From assembly GCF_043290135.1 (NCBI RefSeq), contig NW_027464602.1, positions 3,038,001 to 3,102,000 of the forward strand: DNA of 64,000 nucleotides. Direction: 5' to 3'. The notes beneath the pieces are model-generated. The model saw only the letters and a list, made by a program, of their open reading frames with translations. It was not told the origin of the DNA and did no database searches. The first letter of the stretch is position 1, and every line of letters starts with the position of its first letter. Made by a program: the position numbers and the translations under genes. This DNA comes from Rhipicephalus microplus (lineage: Eukaryota; Arthropoda; Arachnida; Ixodida; Ixodidae). Shown here one piece after another: positions 22,868 to 36,184 of this stretch.

Positions 22868-25800
22868 ATCTTCAAAGCTATAAGCCCACAGAAAAAAAAG
22901 CGCCGCACAACCACCGGGTAGGCTTGAACCTCCGACTTTTCGGTTAACAGCCGATCGCGCTAGCCAATTGCGCCACGGAGAACCACCGTCAGAATTTTTC
23001 TTCAGAGCTATCAGCCCAAAGAAAAAAAAGCGCTGCACAACCACCGGGTAGGCTCGAACCTCCAACCTTACGGTTAACAGCCGATCGCGCTAGCCCATTG
23101 CGCCACGGAGACAGTCTTGCTCCACTCTCACCACCATCAGAACATACCTTCAAAGCTATCAGCGCAAAGAAAAAAGCAACACACCACTCCCGGGAGGGCT
23201 CGAAACTCCAACCTTTCGGTACACAGCCGATCGCGCTAGCCCATTGCGCCTCGGAGACAATCTTGCTCCCTTCTCACCACCATCAGAACATAACTTCAAA
23301 GCTATCATCCCAAAGAAAAAAAAGCACCGCACCACCACCGGGTGGGCTCGAACCTCCAACCTTTCGGTTAACAGCCGATCGCGCTAGCCAATTGCACCAC
23401 GGAGACAGTCCTGCTCTACTCTCACCATCATCAGAACATATCTTCAAAGCTATCAGCCCAAGGAAAAAAAAGCGCCGCACCACCGCCGGGTGGGCTCGAA
23501 ACTCCAACCTTTCGGTTAACAGCCGATCGCGCTAGCCAATTGCGCCACAGAGACAGTCCTGCTTCACTCTCACCACCATCAGAACATATCTTCAAAGCTA
23601 TCAGCCCAAAGAAAAAAAACCGCCATACCACAACCGGGTCGGCTCGAACCTCCGACCTTTTGGTTAACACTGATCGCGCTCACCAATTGCGCCTTGGAGA
23701 CAGTCCTGCTCCACTCTCACCACCATCAGAACATATCTTCAAAGCTATCAGCCCAAGAAAAAAAAGCGCCGCACAACCACCGGGTAGGCTCGAACCTCCG
23801 ACTTTTCGGTTAACAGCCGATCGCGCTAGACAATTGCGCCACGGAGACAGTCCTGCTCCACTCTAACCACCATAAGAACATATCTTCAAAGCTATCAGCC
23901 CAAAGAAAAAAAGCGCCGCACCACCACTGGGTGGGCTCGAACCTCCGACCTTTTGGTTAACAGCCGATCGCGCTAGCCAACTGCGCCACGAAGACAATCC
24001 TGCTCCACTCTCACCACCATCAGAACATATCTTCAAAGCTATCAGCCCAAAGAAAAAAAAGCGCCGCACCACTACCGGGTGGGCTCGAACCTCCAACTTT
24101 CCGGTTAACAGCCGATCACGCTAGCTAATTGCGCCACGCAGAAAGTCCTGCTCCACTCTCACCACCATCAGATCTTATCTTCAAAGCTATCAGCCCACAG
24201 AAAAAAAAGCGCCACACAACCACCGGGTAGGCTCGGGCCTCCGACGTTTCGGTTAACAGCCGATCGCGCTAGCCAATTGCGCCACGGAGACAGTCCTGCT
24301 CCACTCTCACCACCATAAGAACATATCTTCAAAGCTATCAGCCCAAAGAAAAAAAAGCGCCGCACCACCACTGGGTGGGCTCGAACCTCCGACCTTTTGG
24401 TTAACAGCCGATCGCGCTAGCCAATTGCGCCACGGAGACAATCCTGCTCCACTCTCACCACCATAAGAACATATCTTCAAAGCTATCAGCCCGAAGAAAA
24501 AAGCAACACACCACTCCCGGGAGGGCTCGAAACTCCAACCTTTCGGTCAACAGCCGATCGCGCTAGCCCATTGCGCCACGGAGACAGTCTTGCTCCCTTC
24601 CCACCACCATCAGAACATAACTTCAAAGCTATCAGCCCAAAGAAAAAAAAGCACCGCACCACCACCGGGTGGGCTCGAACCTCCAACCTTTCGGTTAACA
24701 GCCGATCGCGCTAGCCAATTGCACCACGGAGACAGTCGTGCTCCACTCTCACCACCATCAGAACATATCTTCAAAGCTATCAGCGCAAAAAAAGCAAAAC
24801 ACCACTCCCGGCAGGGCTCAAAACTCCAACCTTTCGGTTAACAGCCGATCGCGCTAGCCAATTGCGCCACGGAGACAGTCCTGCTCCACTCTCACCACCA
24901 TAAGAACATATCTTCAAAGCTATCAGCCCAAAGAAAAAAAAGCGCCGCACCACCACTGGGTGGGCTCGAACCTCCGACCTTTTGGTTAACAGCCGATCGC
25001 GCTAGCCAATTGCGCCACGGAGACAATCCTGCTCCACTCTCACCACCATAAGAACATATCTTCAAAGCTATCAGCCCGAAGAAAAAAGCAACACACCACT
25101 CCCGGGAGGGCTCGAAACTCCAACCTTTCGGTCAACAGCCGATCGCGCTAGCCCATTGCGCCACGGAGACAGTCTTGCTCCCTTCCCACCACCATCAGAA
25201 CATAACTTCAAAGCTATCAGCCCAAAGAAAAAAAAAGCACCGCACCACCACCGGGTGGGCTCGAACCTCCAACCTTTCGGTTAACAGCCGATCGCGCTAG
25301 CCAATTGCACCACGGAGACAGTCGTGCTCCACTCTCACCACCATAAGAACATATCTTCAAAGCTATCAGCCCGAAGAAAAAAGCAACACACCACCACCGG
25401 GTGGGCTCGAACTCCAACCTTTCGGTCAACAGCCGATCGCGCTAGCCAATTGCCCCACGGAGACAGTCGTGCTCCACTCTCACCACCGTCAGAACATTTC
25501 TTCAGAGCTATCACCCCAAAGAAGAAAAAAAAGCGCCGCATCACCACCGGTTGGGCTAGAACCTCCAACCTTTCGGTTAACAGCCGATCGCGCTAGCCAA
25601 TTGCGCAACGAAGACAGTCCTGCTCCACTTTCACCACCATCAGAACATATCTTCAAAGCTATTACCGCAAAGAAAAAAGCAACACACCACTCCCGGGAGG
25701 GCTCAAAACTCCAACCTTTCGGTTAACAGCCGATCGCGCGAGCCCATTGCGCCACGGAGACAGTCCTGCTCCACTCTCACCACCATCAGAACATATCTTC

Positions 25801-28256
25801 AAAGCTATCAGCACAAAGAAAAAAAGCGCCGCACCACCACCGGGTGGGCTCGAACCTCCAACCTTTCGGTTAACAGCCGATCGCGCTAGCCAATTGCGCC
25901 ATGGAGACAGTCCTGCTCCACTCTCACCACCATCAGAACATATCTTCAAAGCTATCAGCCCAAAGAAAAAAAAGCGCCGCATCACCACCGGTTGGGCTAG
26001 AACCTCCAACCTTTCGGTTAACAGCCGATCGCGCTAGCCAATTGCGCAACGAAGACAGTCCTGCTCCACTTTCACCACCATCAGAACATATCTTCAAAGC
26101 TATTACCGCAAAGAAAAAAGCAACACACCACTCCCGGGAGGGCTCAAAACTCCAACCTTTCGGTTAACAGCCGATCGCGCTAGCCAATTGCGCCACGGAG
26201 ACAGTCCTGCTTCACTCTCACCACCATAAGAACATATCTTCAAAGCTATCAGCCCAAAGAAAAAAAAGCGCCATACCACCACAGGGTGGCCTCGAACCTC
26301 CGACCTTTTGGTTAACAGCCGATCGCGCTACCCAATTGCGCCATGGAGACAGTCCTGCTCCACTCTCACCACCATCAGAACATATCTTCAAAGCTATCAG
26401 CCCAAAGAAAAAAAAGCACCGCACCACCACCGGGTGGGCTCGAACCTCCAACTTTTCAGTTAACAGCAGATCGCGCTAGCCAATTGCGCCACGGAGACAG
26501 TCCTGCTCCACTCTCACCACCATAAGAACATATCTTCAAAGCTATCAGCCCAAAGAAAAAAAAGCGCCGCGCCACCACTGGGTGGGCTCGAACCTCCGAC
26601 CTTTTGGTTAACAGCCGATCGCGCTAGCCAATTGCGCCACGGAGACAGTCCTGCTCCACTCTCACCACCATCAGAACATACTTTCAAAGCTATCAGCCCA
26701 CAGAAAAAAAGCGCCACACCACCACTGGGTGGGCTCGAACCTCCGACCTTTTGGTTAACAGCCGATCGCGCTAGCCAATTGCGCCACGGAGAACCACCGT
26801 CAGAACATTTCTTCAGAGCTATCAGCCCAAAGAAAAAAAAAGCGCTGCACAACCACCGGGTGGGCTCGAACCTCCAACCTTACGGTTAACAGCCGATCGC
26901 GCTAGCCCATTGCGCCACGGAGACAGTCTTGCTCCACTCTCACCACCATCAGAACATATCTTCAAAGCTATCAGCGCAAAGAAAAAAGCAACACACCACT
27001 CCCGGGAGGGCTCGAAACTCCAATCTTTCGGTCAACAGCCGATCGCGCTAGCCCATTGCGCCACGGAGACAGTCTTGCTCCCTTCTCACCACCATCAGAA
27101 CATAACTTCAAAGCTATCAGCCCAAAGAAAAAAAGCACCGCACCACCATCGTGTGGGCTCGAACCTCCAACCTTTTGGTTAACAGCCGATCGCGCTAGCC
27201 AATTGCGCCACGGAGACAGTCGTGCTTCACTCTCACCACCATCTGAACATATCTTCAAAGCTATCAGCGCAAAGAAAAAAGCAAAACACCACTCCCGGTA
27301 GGGCTCGAACCTCCAACTTTTCGGTTAACAGCCCTTCGCGCTGGCAAATTGCGCCACGGAGAAAGTCCTGCTCCACTCTCACCACCGTCAGACCATTTCT
27401 TCAGAGCTATCAGCCCATAGAAAAAAAAAGCGCCGCACCACCACCGGGTGGGCTCGAACCTCCAACTTTTCGGTTAACAGCCGATTGCGCTAGCCAATTG
27501 CGCCACGGGGACTGTCCTGCTCCACTCTCACCACTGTCAGACCATTTCTTCAGAGCTATCACCCCAAAGAAAAAAAAAGCGCCGCACCACCACCGGGTGG
27601 GCTCGAACCTCCAACCTTTCGGGTAACAGCCGATCGCGCTAGCCAATTGTCCCACGGAGACAGTCGTGCTCCACTCTCACCACCGTCAGAACATTTCTTC
27701 AGAGCTATCACCCCAAAGAAAAAAAAGCGCCGCACCACCACCGGTTGGGCTAGAACCTCCAACTTTTCGGTTAACACCCGATCGCGCTAGCCAATTGCGC
27801 CACGAAGACAGTCCTGCTCCACTCTCACCACCATCAGAACATATCTTCAAAGCTGTTACCGCAAAGAAAAAAGCAACACACCACTCCCGGGAGGGCTCAA
27901 AACTCCAACCTTTCGGTTAACAGCCGATCGCGCTAGCCCATTGCGCCACGGAAACAGTCTTGCTCCACTCTCACCACCATCAGAACATATCTTCAAAGCT
28001 ATCAGCCCAAAGAAAAAAAAAAGCGCCGCACCACCACCGGGTGGGCTGGAACCTCCGACCTTTTGGTTAACACTGATCGCGCTCACCAATTGCGCCTTGG
28101 AGACAGTCCTGCTCCACTCTCACCACCATCAGAACATATCTTCAAAGCTATCAGCCCACAGAAAAAAAAAGCGCCACACAACCACCGGGTAGGCTCGAAC
28201 CTCCGACTTTTCGGTTAACAGCCGATCGCGCTAGCCAATTGCGCCACGGAGACAGT
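22868..28256 (-). repeat. Higher-order block A, copy 2
   Basis: Repeats block A copy 1 unit for unit. Small differences include one base in the A-run lengths, CATACCTTC at 23,143 for CATATCTTC, and AATAAAAGC-type changes. After about 28,250 it carries an extra class II unit like that at 7,850-7,990, so its right end resembles the 6.8-8.1 kb copy rather than 5.4 kb. The bridge 28,257-28,719 is ordinary units. Confidence 0.85.
23185..23258 (-). tRNA. tRNA-like unit with GTG (His-type) anticodon
   Basis: Block A copy 2 counterpart of the unit at 319-392. Same CTGTGTA loop and same class IV arms; it shares the CCTCGGAGAC 5' end seen at 384-392. Confidence 0.5.
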
Positions 28257-28719
28257 CCTGCTCCACTCTCACCACCATAAGAACATATCTTCAAAGCTAT
28301 CAGCCCAAAGAAAAAAAAGCGCCGCACCACCACTGGGTGGGCTCGAACCTCCGACCTTTTGGTTAAAAGCCGATCGCGCTAGCCAATTGCGCCACGGAGA
28401 CAATCCTGCTCCACTCTCACCACCATCAGAACATATCTTCAAAGCTATCAGCCCAAAGAATAAAAAGCGCCGCACCACCACCGGGTGGGCTCGAACCTCC
28501 AACTTTCCGGTTAACAGCTGATCACGCTAGCTAATTGCGCCACGGAGAAAGTCCTGCTCCACTCTCACCACCATCAGAACATATCTTCAAAGCTATCAGC
28601 CCACAGAAAAAAAAGCGCCGCACAACCACCGGGTAGGCTCGAGCCTCCGACTTTTCGGTTAACAGCCGATCGCGCTAGCCCATTGCGCCACGGAGACAGT
28701 CTTGCTCCCTTCCCACCAC

Positions 28720-31700
28720 TATCAGAACATAACTTCAAAGCTATCAGCCCAAAGAAAAAAGCAAAACACCACTCCCGGGAGGGCTCAAAACTCCAACCTT
28801 TCGGTTAACAGCCGATCGCGCTAGCCCATTGCGCCACGGAGACAGTCTTGCTCCACTCTCACCACCATCAGAACATATCTTCAAAGCTATCAGCCAAAGA
28901 TCGCGCTGGCCAATTGCGCCACGGAGAAAGTCCTGCTCAACTCTCACCACAATTAGAATACATCTTCAAAGCTATCACCCCATAGAAAAAAAAGCGCCGC
29001 ACCACCACTGGGTGGGCTCGAACCTCCGACCTTTTGGTTAACAGCCGATCGCGCTAGCCAATTGCGCCACGAAGACAATCCTGCTCCACTCTCACCACCA
29101 TAAGAACATATCTTCAAAGCTATCAGCCCGAAGAAAAAAGCAACACACCACTCCCGGGAGGGCTCGAAACTCCAACCTTTCGGTCAACAGCCGATCGCGC
29201 TAGCCAATTTCCCCACGGAGACAGTCGTGCTCCACTCTCACCACCGTCAGAACATTTCTTCAGAGCTATCACCCCAAACAAAAAAAAAAGCGCCGCACCA
29301 CCACCGGGTGGGCTCGAACCTCCAACATTTCGGTTAACAGCAGATCGCGCTAGCCAATTGCGCCACGGAGAAAGTCCTGCTCACCTCTCACCACAATTAG
29401 AATATATCTTCAAAGCTATCACCCCACAGAAAAAAAAGCGCCGCACCACCACTGGGTGGGCTCTAACCTCCGACCTTTTGGTTAACAGCCGATCGCGCTA
29501 GCCAATTGCGCCACGGAGACGATCCTGCTCCACTCTCACCACCATAAGAACATATCTTCAAAGCTATCAGCCCAAAGAAAAAAAAGCGCCGCACCACCAC
29601 CGGGTGGGCTCGAACTTCCAACTTTCCGGTTAACAGCCGATCACGCTAGCCAATTGCGCCACGGAGACAGTCCTGCTCCATTCTCACCACCATCAGAACA
29701 TATCTTCAAAGCTATCAGCCCACAGAAAAAAAAGCGCCGCACAACCACCGGGTAGGCTCGAACCTCCGACTTTTCGGTTAACAGCCGATCGCGCTAGCCA
29801 ATTGCGCCACGGAGAAAGTCCTGCTCCACTCTCACCACCATCAGAACATATCTTCAAAGCTATCAGCCCACAGAAAAAAAAGCGCCGCACAACCACCGGG
29901 TAGGCTCGAGCGTCCGACTTTTCGGTTAACAGCCGATCGCGCTAGCCAATTGCGCCACGGAGACAGTCCTGCTCCACTCTCACCACCATAAGAACATATC
30001 TTCAAAGCTATCATCGCAAAGAAAAAAGCAACACACCACTCCCGGGAGGGCTCGAAACTCCAACCTTTCGGTCAACAGCCGATCGCGCTAGCCCATTGCG
30101 CCACGGAGACAGTCTTGCTCATCTCTCACCACTATCAGATCATATCATCAAGGCTATCAGCTCAAAGAAACAAAAGCACCGCACCACCACCGGGTGGGCT
30201 CGAACCTCCAACGTTTCGGTTAACAGCCGATCGCGCTGGCCAATTGCGCCACGGAGACAGTCCTGCTCCACTCTCCCCACAATTAGAATATATCTTCAAA
30301 GCTATCAGCCCAAAGAAAAAAAAGCGCCGCACCACCACCGGGTGGGCTCGAACTTCCAAATTTCCGGTTAACAGCCGATCACGCTAGCCAATTGCACCAC
30401 GGAGACAGTCGTGCTCCACTCTCACCACCATCAGAACATATCTTCAAAGCTATCAGCGTAAAGAAAAAAGCAAAACACCACTCCCGGGAGGGTTCGAACC
30501 TCCAACTTTTTGGTTAACAGCCGATCGCGCTGGCCAATTGCGCCACGGAGAAAGTCCTGCTCAACTCTCACCACAATTAGAATATATCTTCAAAGCTATC
30601 AGCCCAAAGAAAAAAAAGCGCCGCACCACCACCGGGTGGGCTCGAACTTCCAACTTTCCGGTTAACAGCCGATCACGCTAGCCAATTGCGCCACGGAGAC
30701 AGTCCTGCTCCATTCTCACCACCATCAGAACATATCTTCAAAGCTATCAGCCCACAGAAAAAAAAGCGCCGCACAACCACCGGGTAGGCTCGAACCTCCG
30801 ACTTTTCGGTTAACAGCCGATCGCGCTAGCCAATTGCGCCACGGAGACAATCCTGCTCCACTCTCACCACCATAAGAACATATCTTCAAAGCTATCAGCC
30901 CGAAGAAAAAAGCAACACACCACCACTGGGTGGGCTCGAACCTCCGACCTTTTGGTTAACAGCCGATCGCGCTAGCCAATTGCGCCACGGAGACAATCCT
31001 GCTCCACTCTCACCACCATAAGAACATATCTTCAAAGCTATCAGCCCGAAGAAAAAAGCAACACACCACTCCCGGGAGGGCTCGAAACTCCAACCTTTCG
31101 GTCAACAGCCGATCGCGCTAGCCCATTGCGCCACGGAGACAGTCTTGCTCCCTTCCCACCACCATCAGAACATAACTTCAAAGCTATCAGCCCAAAAAAA
31201 AAATGCACCGCACCACCACCGGGTGGGCTCGAACCTCCAACCTTTCGGTTAACAGCCGATCGCGCTAGCCAATTGCACTACGGAGACAGTCGTGCTCCAC
31301 TCTCACCACCATCAGAACATATCTTCAAAGCTATCAGCGTAAAGAAAAAAGCAAAACACCACTCCCGGGAGGGTTCGAACCTCCAACTTTTCGGTTAACA
31401 GCCGATCGCGCTGGCCAATTGCGCCACGGAGAAAGTCTTGCTCAACTCTCACCACAATTAGAATATATCTTCAAAGCTATCACCCCACAGAAAAAAAAGC
31501 GCCGCACCACCACTGGGTGGGCTCGAACCTCCGACCTTTTGGTTAACAGCCGATCGCGCTAGCCAATTGCGCCACGGAGACGATCCTGCTCCACTCTCAC
31601 CACCATAAGAACATATCTTTAAAGCTATCAGCCCAAAGAAAAAAAAAGCGCCGCACCACCTCCGGGTGGGCTCGAACTTCCAACTTTCCGGTTAACAGCA

Positions 31701-33951
31701 GATCACGCTAGCCAATTGCGCCACGGAGACAGTCCTGCTCCATTCTCACCACCATCAGAACATATCTTCAAAGCTATCAGCCCACAGAAAAAAAAGCGCC
31801 GCACAACCACCGGGTAGGCTCGAACCTCCGACTTTTCGGTTAACAGCCGATCGCGCTAGCCAATTGCGCCACGGAGAAAGTCCTGCTCCACTCTCACCAC
31901 CATCAGAACATATCTTCAAAGCTATCAGCCCGAAGAAAAAAGCAACACACCACTCCCGGGAGGGCTCGAAACTCCAACCTTTCGGTCAACAGCCGATCGC
32001 GCTAGCCCATTGCGCCACGGAGACAGTCTTGCTCATCTCTCACCACTATCAGATCATATCATCAAGGCTATCAGCTCAAAGAAACAAAAGCACCGCACCA
32101 CCACCGGGTGGGCTCGAACCTCCAACGTTTCGGTTAACAGCCGATCGCGCTGGCCAATTGCGCCACGGAGACAGTCCTGCTCCACTCTCCCCACAATTAG
32201 AACATATCTTCAAAGCTATCAGCCCAAAGAAAAAAAAAGCGCCGCACCACCACCGGGTGGGCTCGAACCTCCAACATTTCGGTTAACAGCAGATCGCGCT
32301 AGCCAATTGCGCCACGGAGACAGTCTTGCTCCCTTCCCACCACCATCAGAACATAACTTCAAAGCTATCAGCCCAAAGAAAAAAAAAGCACCGCACCACC
32401 ACCGGGTGGGCTCGAACCTCCAACCTTTCGGTTAACAGCCGATCGCGCTAGCCAATTGCACCACGGAGACAGTCGTGCTCCACTCTCACCACCATCAGAA
32501 CATATCTTCAAAGCTATCAGCGTAAAGAAAAAAGCAAAACACCACTCCCGGGAGGGTTCGAACCTCCAAATTTTGGTTAACAGCCGATCGCGCTGGCCAA
32601 TTGCGCCACGGAGAAAGTCCTGCTCAACTCTCACCACAATTAGAATATATCTTCAAAGCTATCAGCCCAAAGAAAAAAAAGCGCCGCACCACCACCGGGT
32701 GGGCTCGAACTTCCAACTTTCCGGTTAACAGCCGATCACGCTAGCCAATTGCGCCACGGAGACAGTCCTGCTCCATTCTCACCACCATCAGAACATATCT
32801 TCAAAGCTATCAGCCCACAGAAAAAAAAGCGCCGCACAACCACCGGGTAGGCTCGAACCTCCGACTTTTCGGTTAACAGCCGATCGCGCTAGCCAATTGC
32901 GCCACGGAGAAAGTCCTGCTCCACTCTCACCACCATCAGAACATATCTTCAAAGCTATCAGCCCACAGAAAAAAAAGCGCCGCACAACCACCGGGTAGGC
33001 TCGAGCCTCCGACTTTTCGGTTAACAGCCGATCGCGCTAGCCAATTGCGCCACGGAGACAGTCCTGCTCCACTCTCACCACCATAAGAACATATCTTCAA
33101 AGCTATCAGCCCAAAGAAAAAAAAGCGCCGCACCACCACTGGGTGGGCTCGAACCTCCGACCTTTTGGTTAACAGCCGATCGCGCTAGCCAATTGCGCCA
33201 CGGAGACAATCCTGCTCCACTCTCACCACCATAAGAACATATCTTCAAAGCTATCAGCCCGAAGAAAAAAGCAACACACCACTCCCGGGAGGGCTCGAAA
33301 CTCCAACCTTTCGGTCAACAGCCGATCGCGCTAGCCCATTGCGCCACGGAGACAGTCTTGCTCCCTTCCCACCACCATCAGAACATAACTTCAAAGCTAT
33401 CAGCCCAAAGAAAAAAATGCACCGCACCACCACCGGGTGGGCTCGAACCTCCAACCTTTCGGTTAACAGCCGATCGCGCTAGCCAATTGCGCCACGGAGA
33501 CAGTCTTGCTCCACTCTCACCACCATCAGAACATATCTTCAAAGCTATCAGCCAAAGATCGCGCTGGCCAATTGCGCCACGGAGAAAGTCCTGCTCAACT
33601 CTCACCACAATTAGAATATATCTTCAAAGCTATCACCCCATAGAAAAAAAAGCGCCGCACCACCACTGGGTGGGCTCGAACCTCCGACCTTTTGGTTAAC
33701 AGCCGATCGCGCTAGCCAATTGCGCCACCAAGACAATCCTGCTCCACTCTCACCACCATAAGAACATATCTTCAAAGCTATCAGCCCGAAGAAAAAAGCA
33801 ACACACCACTCCCGGGAGGGCTCGAAACTCCAACCTTTCGGTCAACAGCCGATCGCGCTAGCCAATTGCCCCACGGAGACAGTCGTGCTCCACTCTCACC
33901 ACCGTCAGAACATTTCTTCAGAGCTATCACCCCAAAGAAAAAAAAAGCGCC
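28720..33951 (-). repeat. Higher-order block R, copy 2
   Basis: Counterpart of 17,170-22,698. It is shorter by about two units, one lost near 30,385 and one between 30,840 and 31,943. It includes a chimeric unit near 30,907 in which a class IV trailer (GCAACACACC) is joined to a class II tRNA 3' end, consistent with recombination inside the repeat. Confidence 0.8.
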
Positions 33952-36184
33952 GCATCACCACCGGTTGGGCTAGAACCTCCAACCTTTAGGTTAACAGCCG
34001 ATCGCGCTAGCCAATTGCGCCACGGAGACAGTCTTGCTCCACTCTCACCACCATCAGAACATATCTTCAAAGCTATCATCGCAAAGAAAAAAGCAACACA
34101 CCACTCCCGGGAGGGCTCGATTTTCCAACCTTTCGGTCAACAGCCGATCGCGCTAGCCCATTGCGCCACGGAGACAGTCTTGCTCATCTCTCACCACCAT
34201 CAGATCATATCATCAAGGCTATCAGCTCAAAGAAAAAAAAGCACCGCACCACCACCGGGTGGGCTCGAACCTCCAACTTTTCGGTTAACAGCCGATCGCG
34301 CTGGCCAATTGCGCCACGGAGACAGTCCTGCTCCACTCTCCCCACAATTAGAACATATCTTCAAAGCTATCAGCTCAAAGAAAAAAAAAGCGCCGCACCA
34401 CCACCGGGTGGGCTCGAATCTCCAACATTTCGGTTAACAGCAAATCGCGCTAGCCAATTTCGCCACGGAGACAGTCTTGCTCCCTTCCCACCACCATCAG
34501 AACATAACTTCAAAGCTATCAGCCCAAAGAAAAAAAAGCACCGCACCACCACCGGGTGGGCTCGAACCTCCAACCTTTCGGTTAACAGCCGATCGCGCTA
34601 GCCAATTGCACCACGGAGACAGTCGTGCTCCACTCTCACCACCATCAGAACATATCTTCAAAGCTAACAGCGTAAAGAAAAAAGCAAAACACCACTCCCG
34701 GGAGGGCTCGAACCTCCAACTTTTCGGTTAACAGCCGATCGCGCTGGCCAATTGCGCCACGGAGAAAGTCCTGCTCAACTCTCACCACAATTAGAATATA
34801 TCTTCAAAGCTATCACCCCATAGAAAAAAAAGCGCCGCACCACCACCGGGTGGGCTCGAACCTCCAACTTTTCGGTTAACAGCCGATCGCGCTGGCCAAT
34901 TGCGCCACGGAGACGATCCTTCTCCACTCTCACCACCATAAGAACATATCTTCAAAGCTATCAGCCCAAAGAAAAAAAAGCGCCGCACCACCACCGGGTG
35001 GGCTCGAACTTCCAACTTTCCGGTTAACAGCCGATCACGCTAGCCAATTGCGCCACGGAGACAGTCCTGCTCCATTCTCACCACCATCAGAACATATCTT
35101 CAAAGCTATCAGCCCACAGAAAAAAAAGCGCCGCACAACCACCGGGTAGGCTCGAACCTCCGACTTTTGGGTTAACAGCCGATCGCGCTAGCCAATTGCG
35201 CCACGGAGAAAGTCCTGCTCCACTCTCACCACCATCAGAACATATCTTCAAAGCTATCAGCCCACAGAAAAAAAAGCGCCGCACAACCACCGGGTAGGCT
35301 CGAGCCTCCGACTTTTCGGTTAACAGCCGATCGCGCTAGCCAATTGCGCCACGGAGAGAGTCCTGCTCCACTCTCACCACCATAAGAACATATCTTCAAA
35401 GCTATCAGCCCAAAGAAAAAAAGCGCCGCACCACCACTGGGTGGGCTCGAACCTCCGACCTTTTGGTTAACAGCCGATCGCGCTAGCCAATTGCGCCACG
35501 GAGACAATCCTGCTCCACTCTCACCACCATAAGAACATATCTTCAAAGCTATCAGCCCGAAGAAAAAAGCAACACACCACTCCCGGGAGGGCTCGAAACT
35601 CCAACCTTTTGGTCAACAGCCGATCGCGCTAGCCCATTGCGCCACGGAGACAGTCTTGCTCCCTTCCCACCACCATCAGAACATAACTTCAAAGCTATCA
35701 GCCCAAAGAAAAAAATGCACCGCACCACCACCGGGTGGGCTCGAACCTCCAACCTTTCGGTTAACAGCCGATCGCGCTAACCAATTGCACCACGGAGACA
35801 GTCGTGCTCCACTCTCACCACCATCAGAACATATCTTCAAAGCTATCAGCGCAAAGAAAAAGCAAAACACCACTCCCGGGAGGGCTCAAAACTCCAACCT
35901 TTCGGTTAACAGCCAATCGCGCTAGCCCATTGCGCCACGGAGACAGTCTTGCTCCACTCTCACCACCATCAGAACATATCTTCAAAGCTATCAGCCAAAG
36001 ATCGCGCTGGCCAATTGCGCCACGGAGAAAGTCCTGCTCAACTCTCACCACAATTAGAATATATCTTCAAAGCTATCACCCCATAGAAAAAAAAGCGCCG
36101 CACCACCACTGGGTGGGCTCGAACCTCCGACCTTTTGGTTAACAGCCGATCGCGCTAGCCAATTGCGCCGCCAAGACAATCCTG
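33952..36184 (-). repeat. Array segment joining blocks R2 and C1
   Basis: Ordinary units of classes I-IV and VI. Positions 34,015-34,437 recur at 36,604-37,026 (offset 2,589) and again near 41,443, 49,256 and 58,243. It carries one truncated 85 bp unit (35,945-36,029). Confidence 0.75.
34102..34175 (-). pseudogene. tRNA-like unit with destroyed B box
   Basis: The T arm reads GGAAAATCGAGCCC instead of GGAGTTTCGAGCCC, removing GTTCGA from the B box and disrupting the T stem. The anticodon loop is CTGTTGA (GTT kept). Copies with the same lesion lie near 36,710, 41,547, 49,361 and 58,346. Transcription from internal promoters should be lost or weak (inference). Confidence 0.6.
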
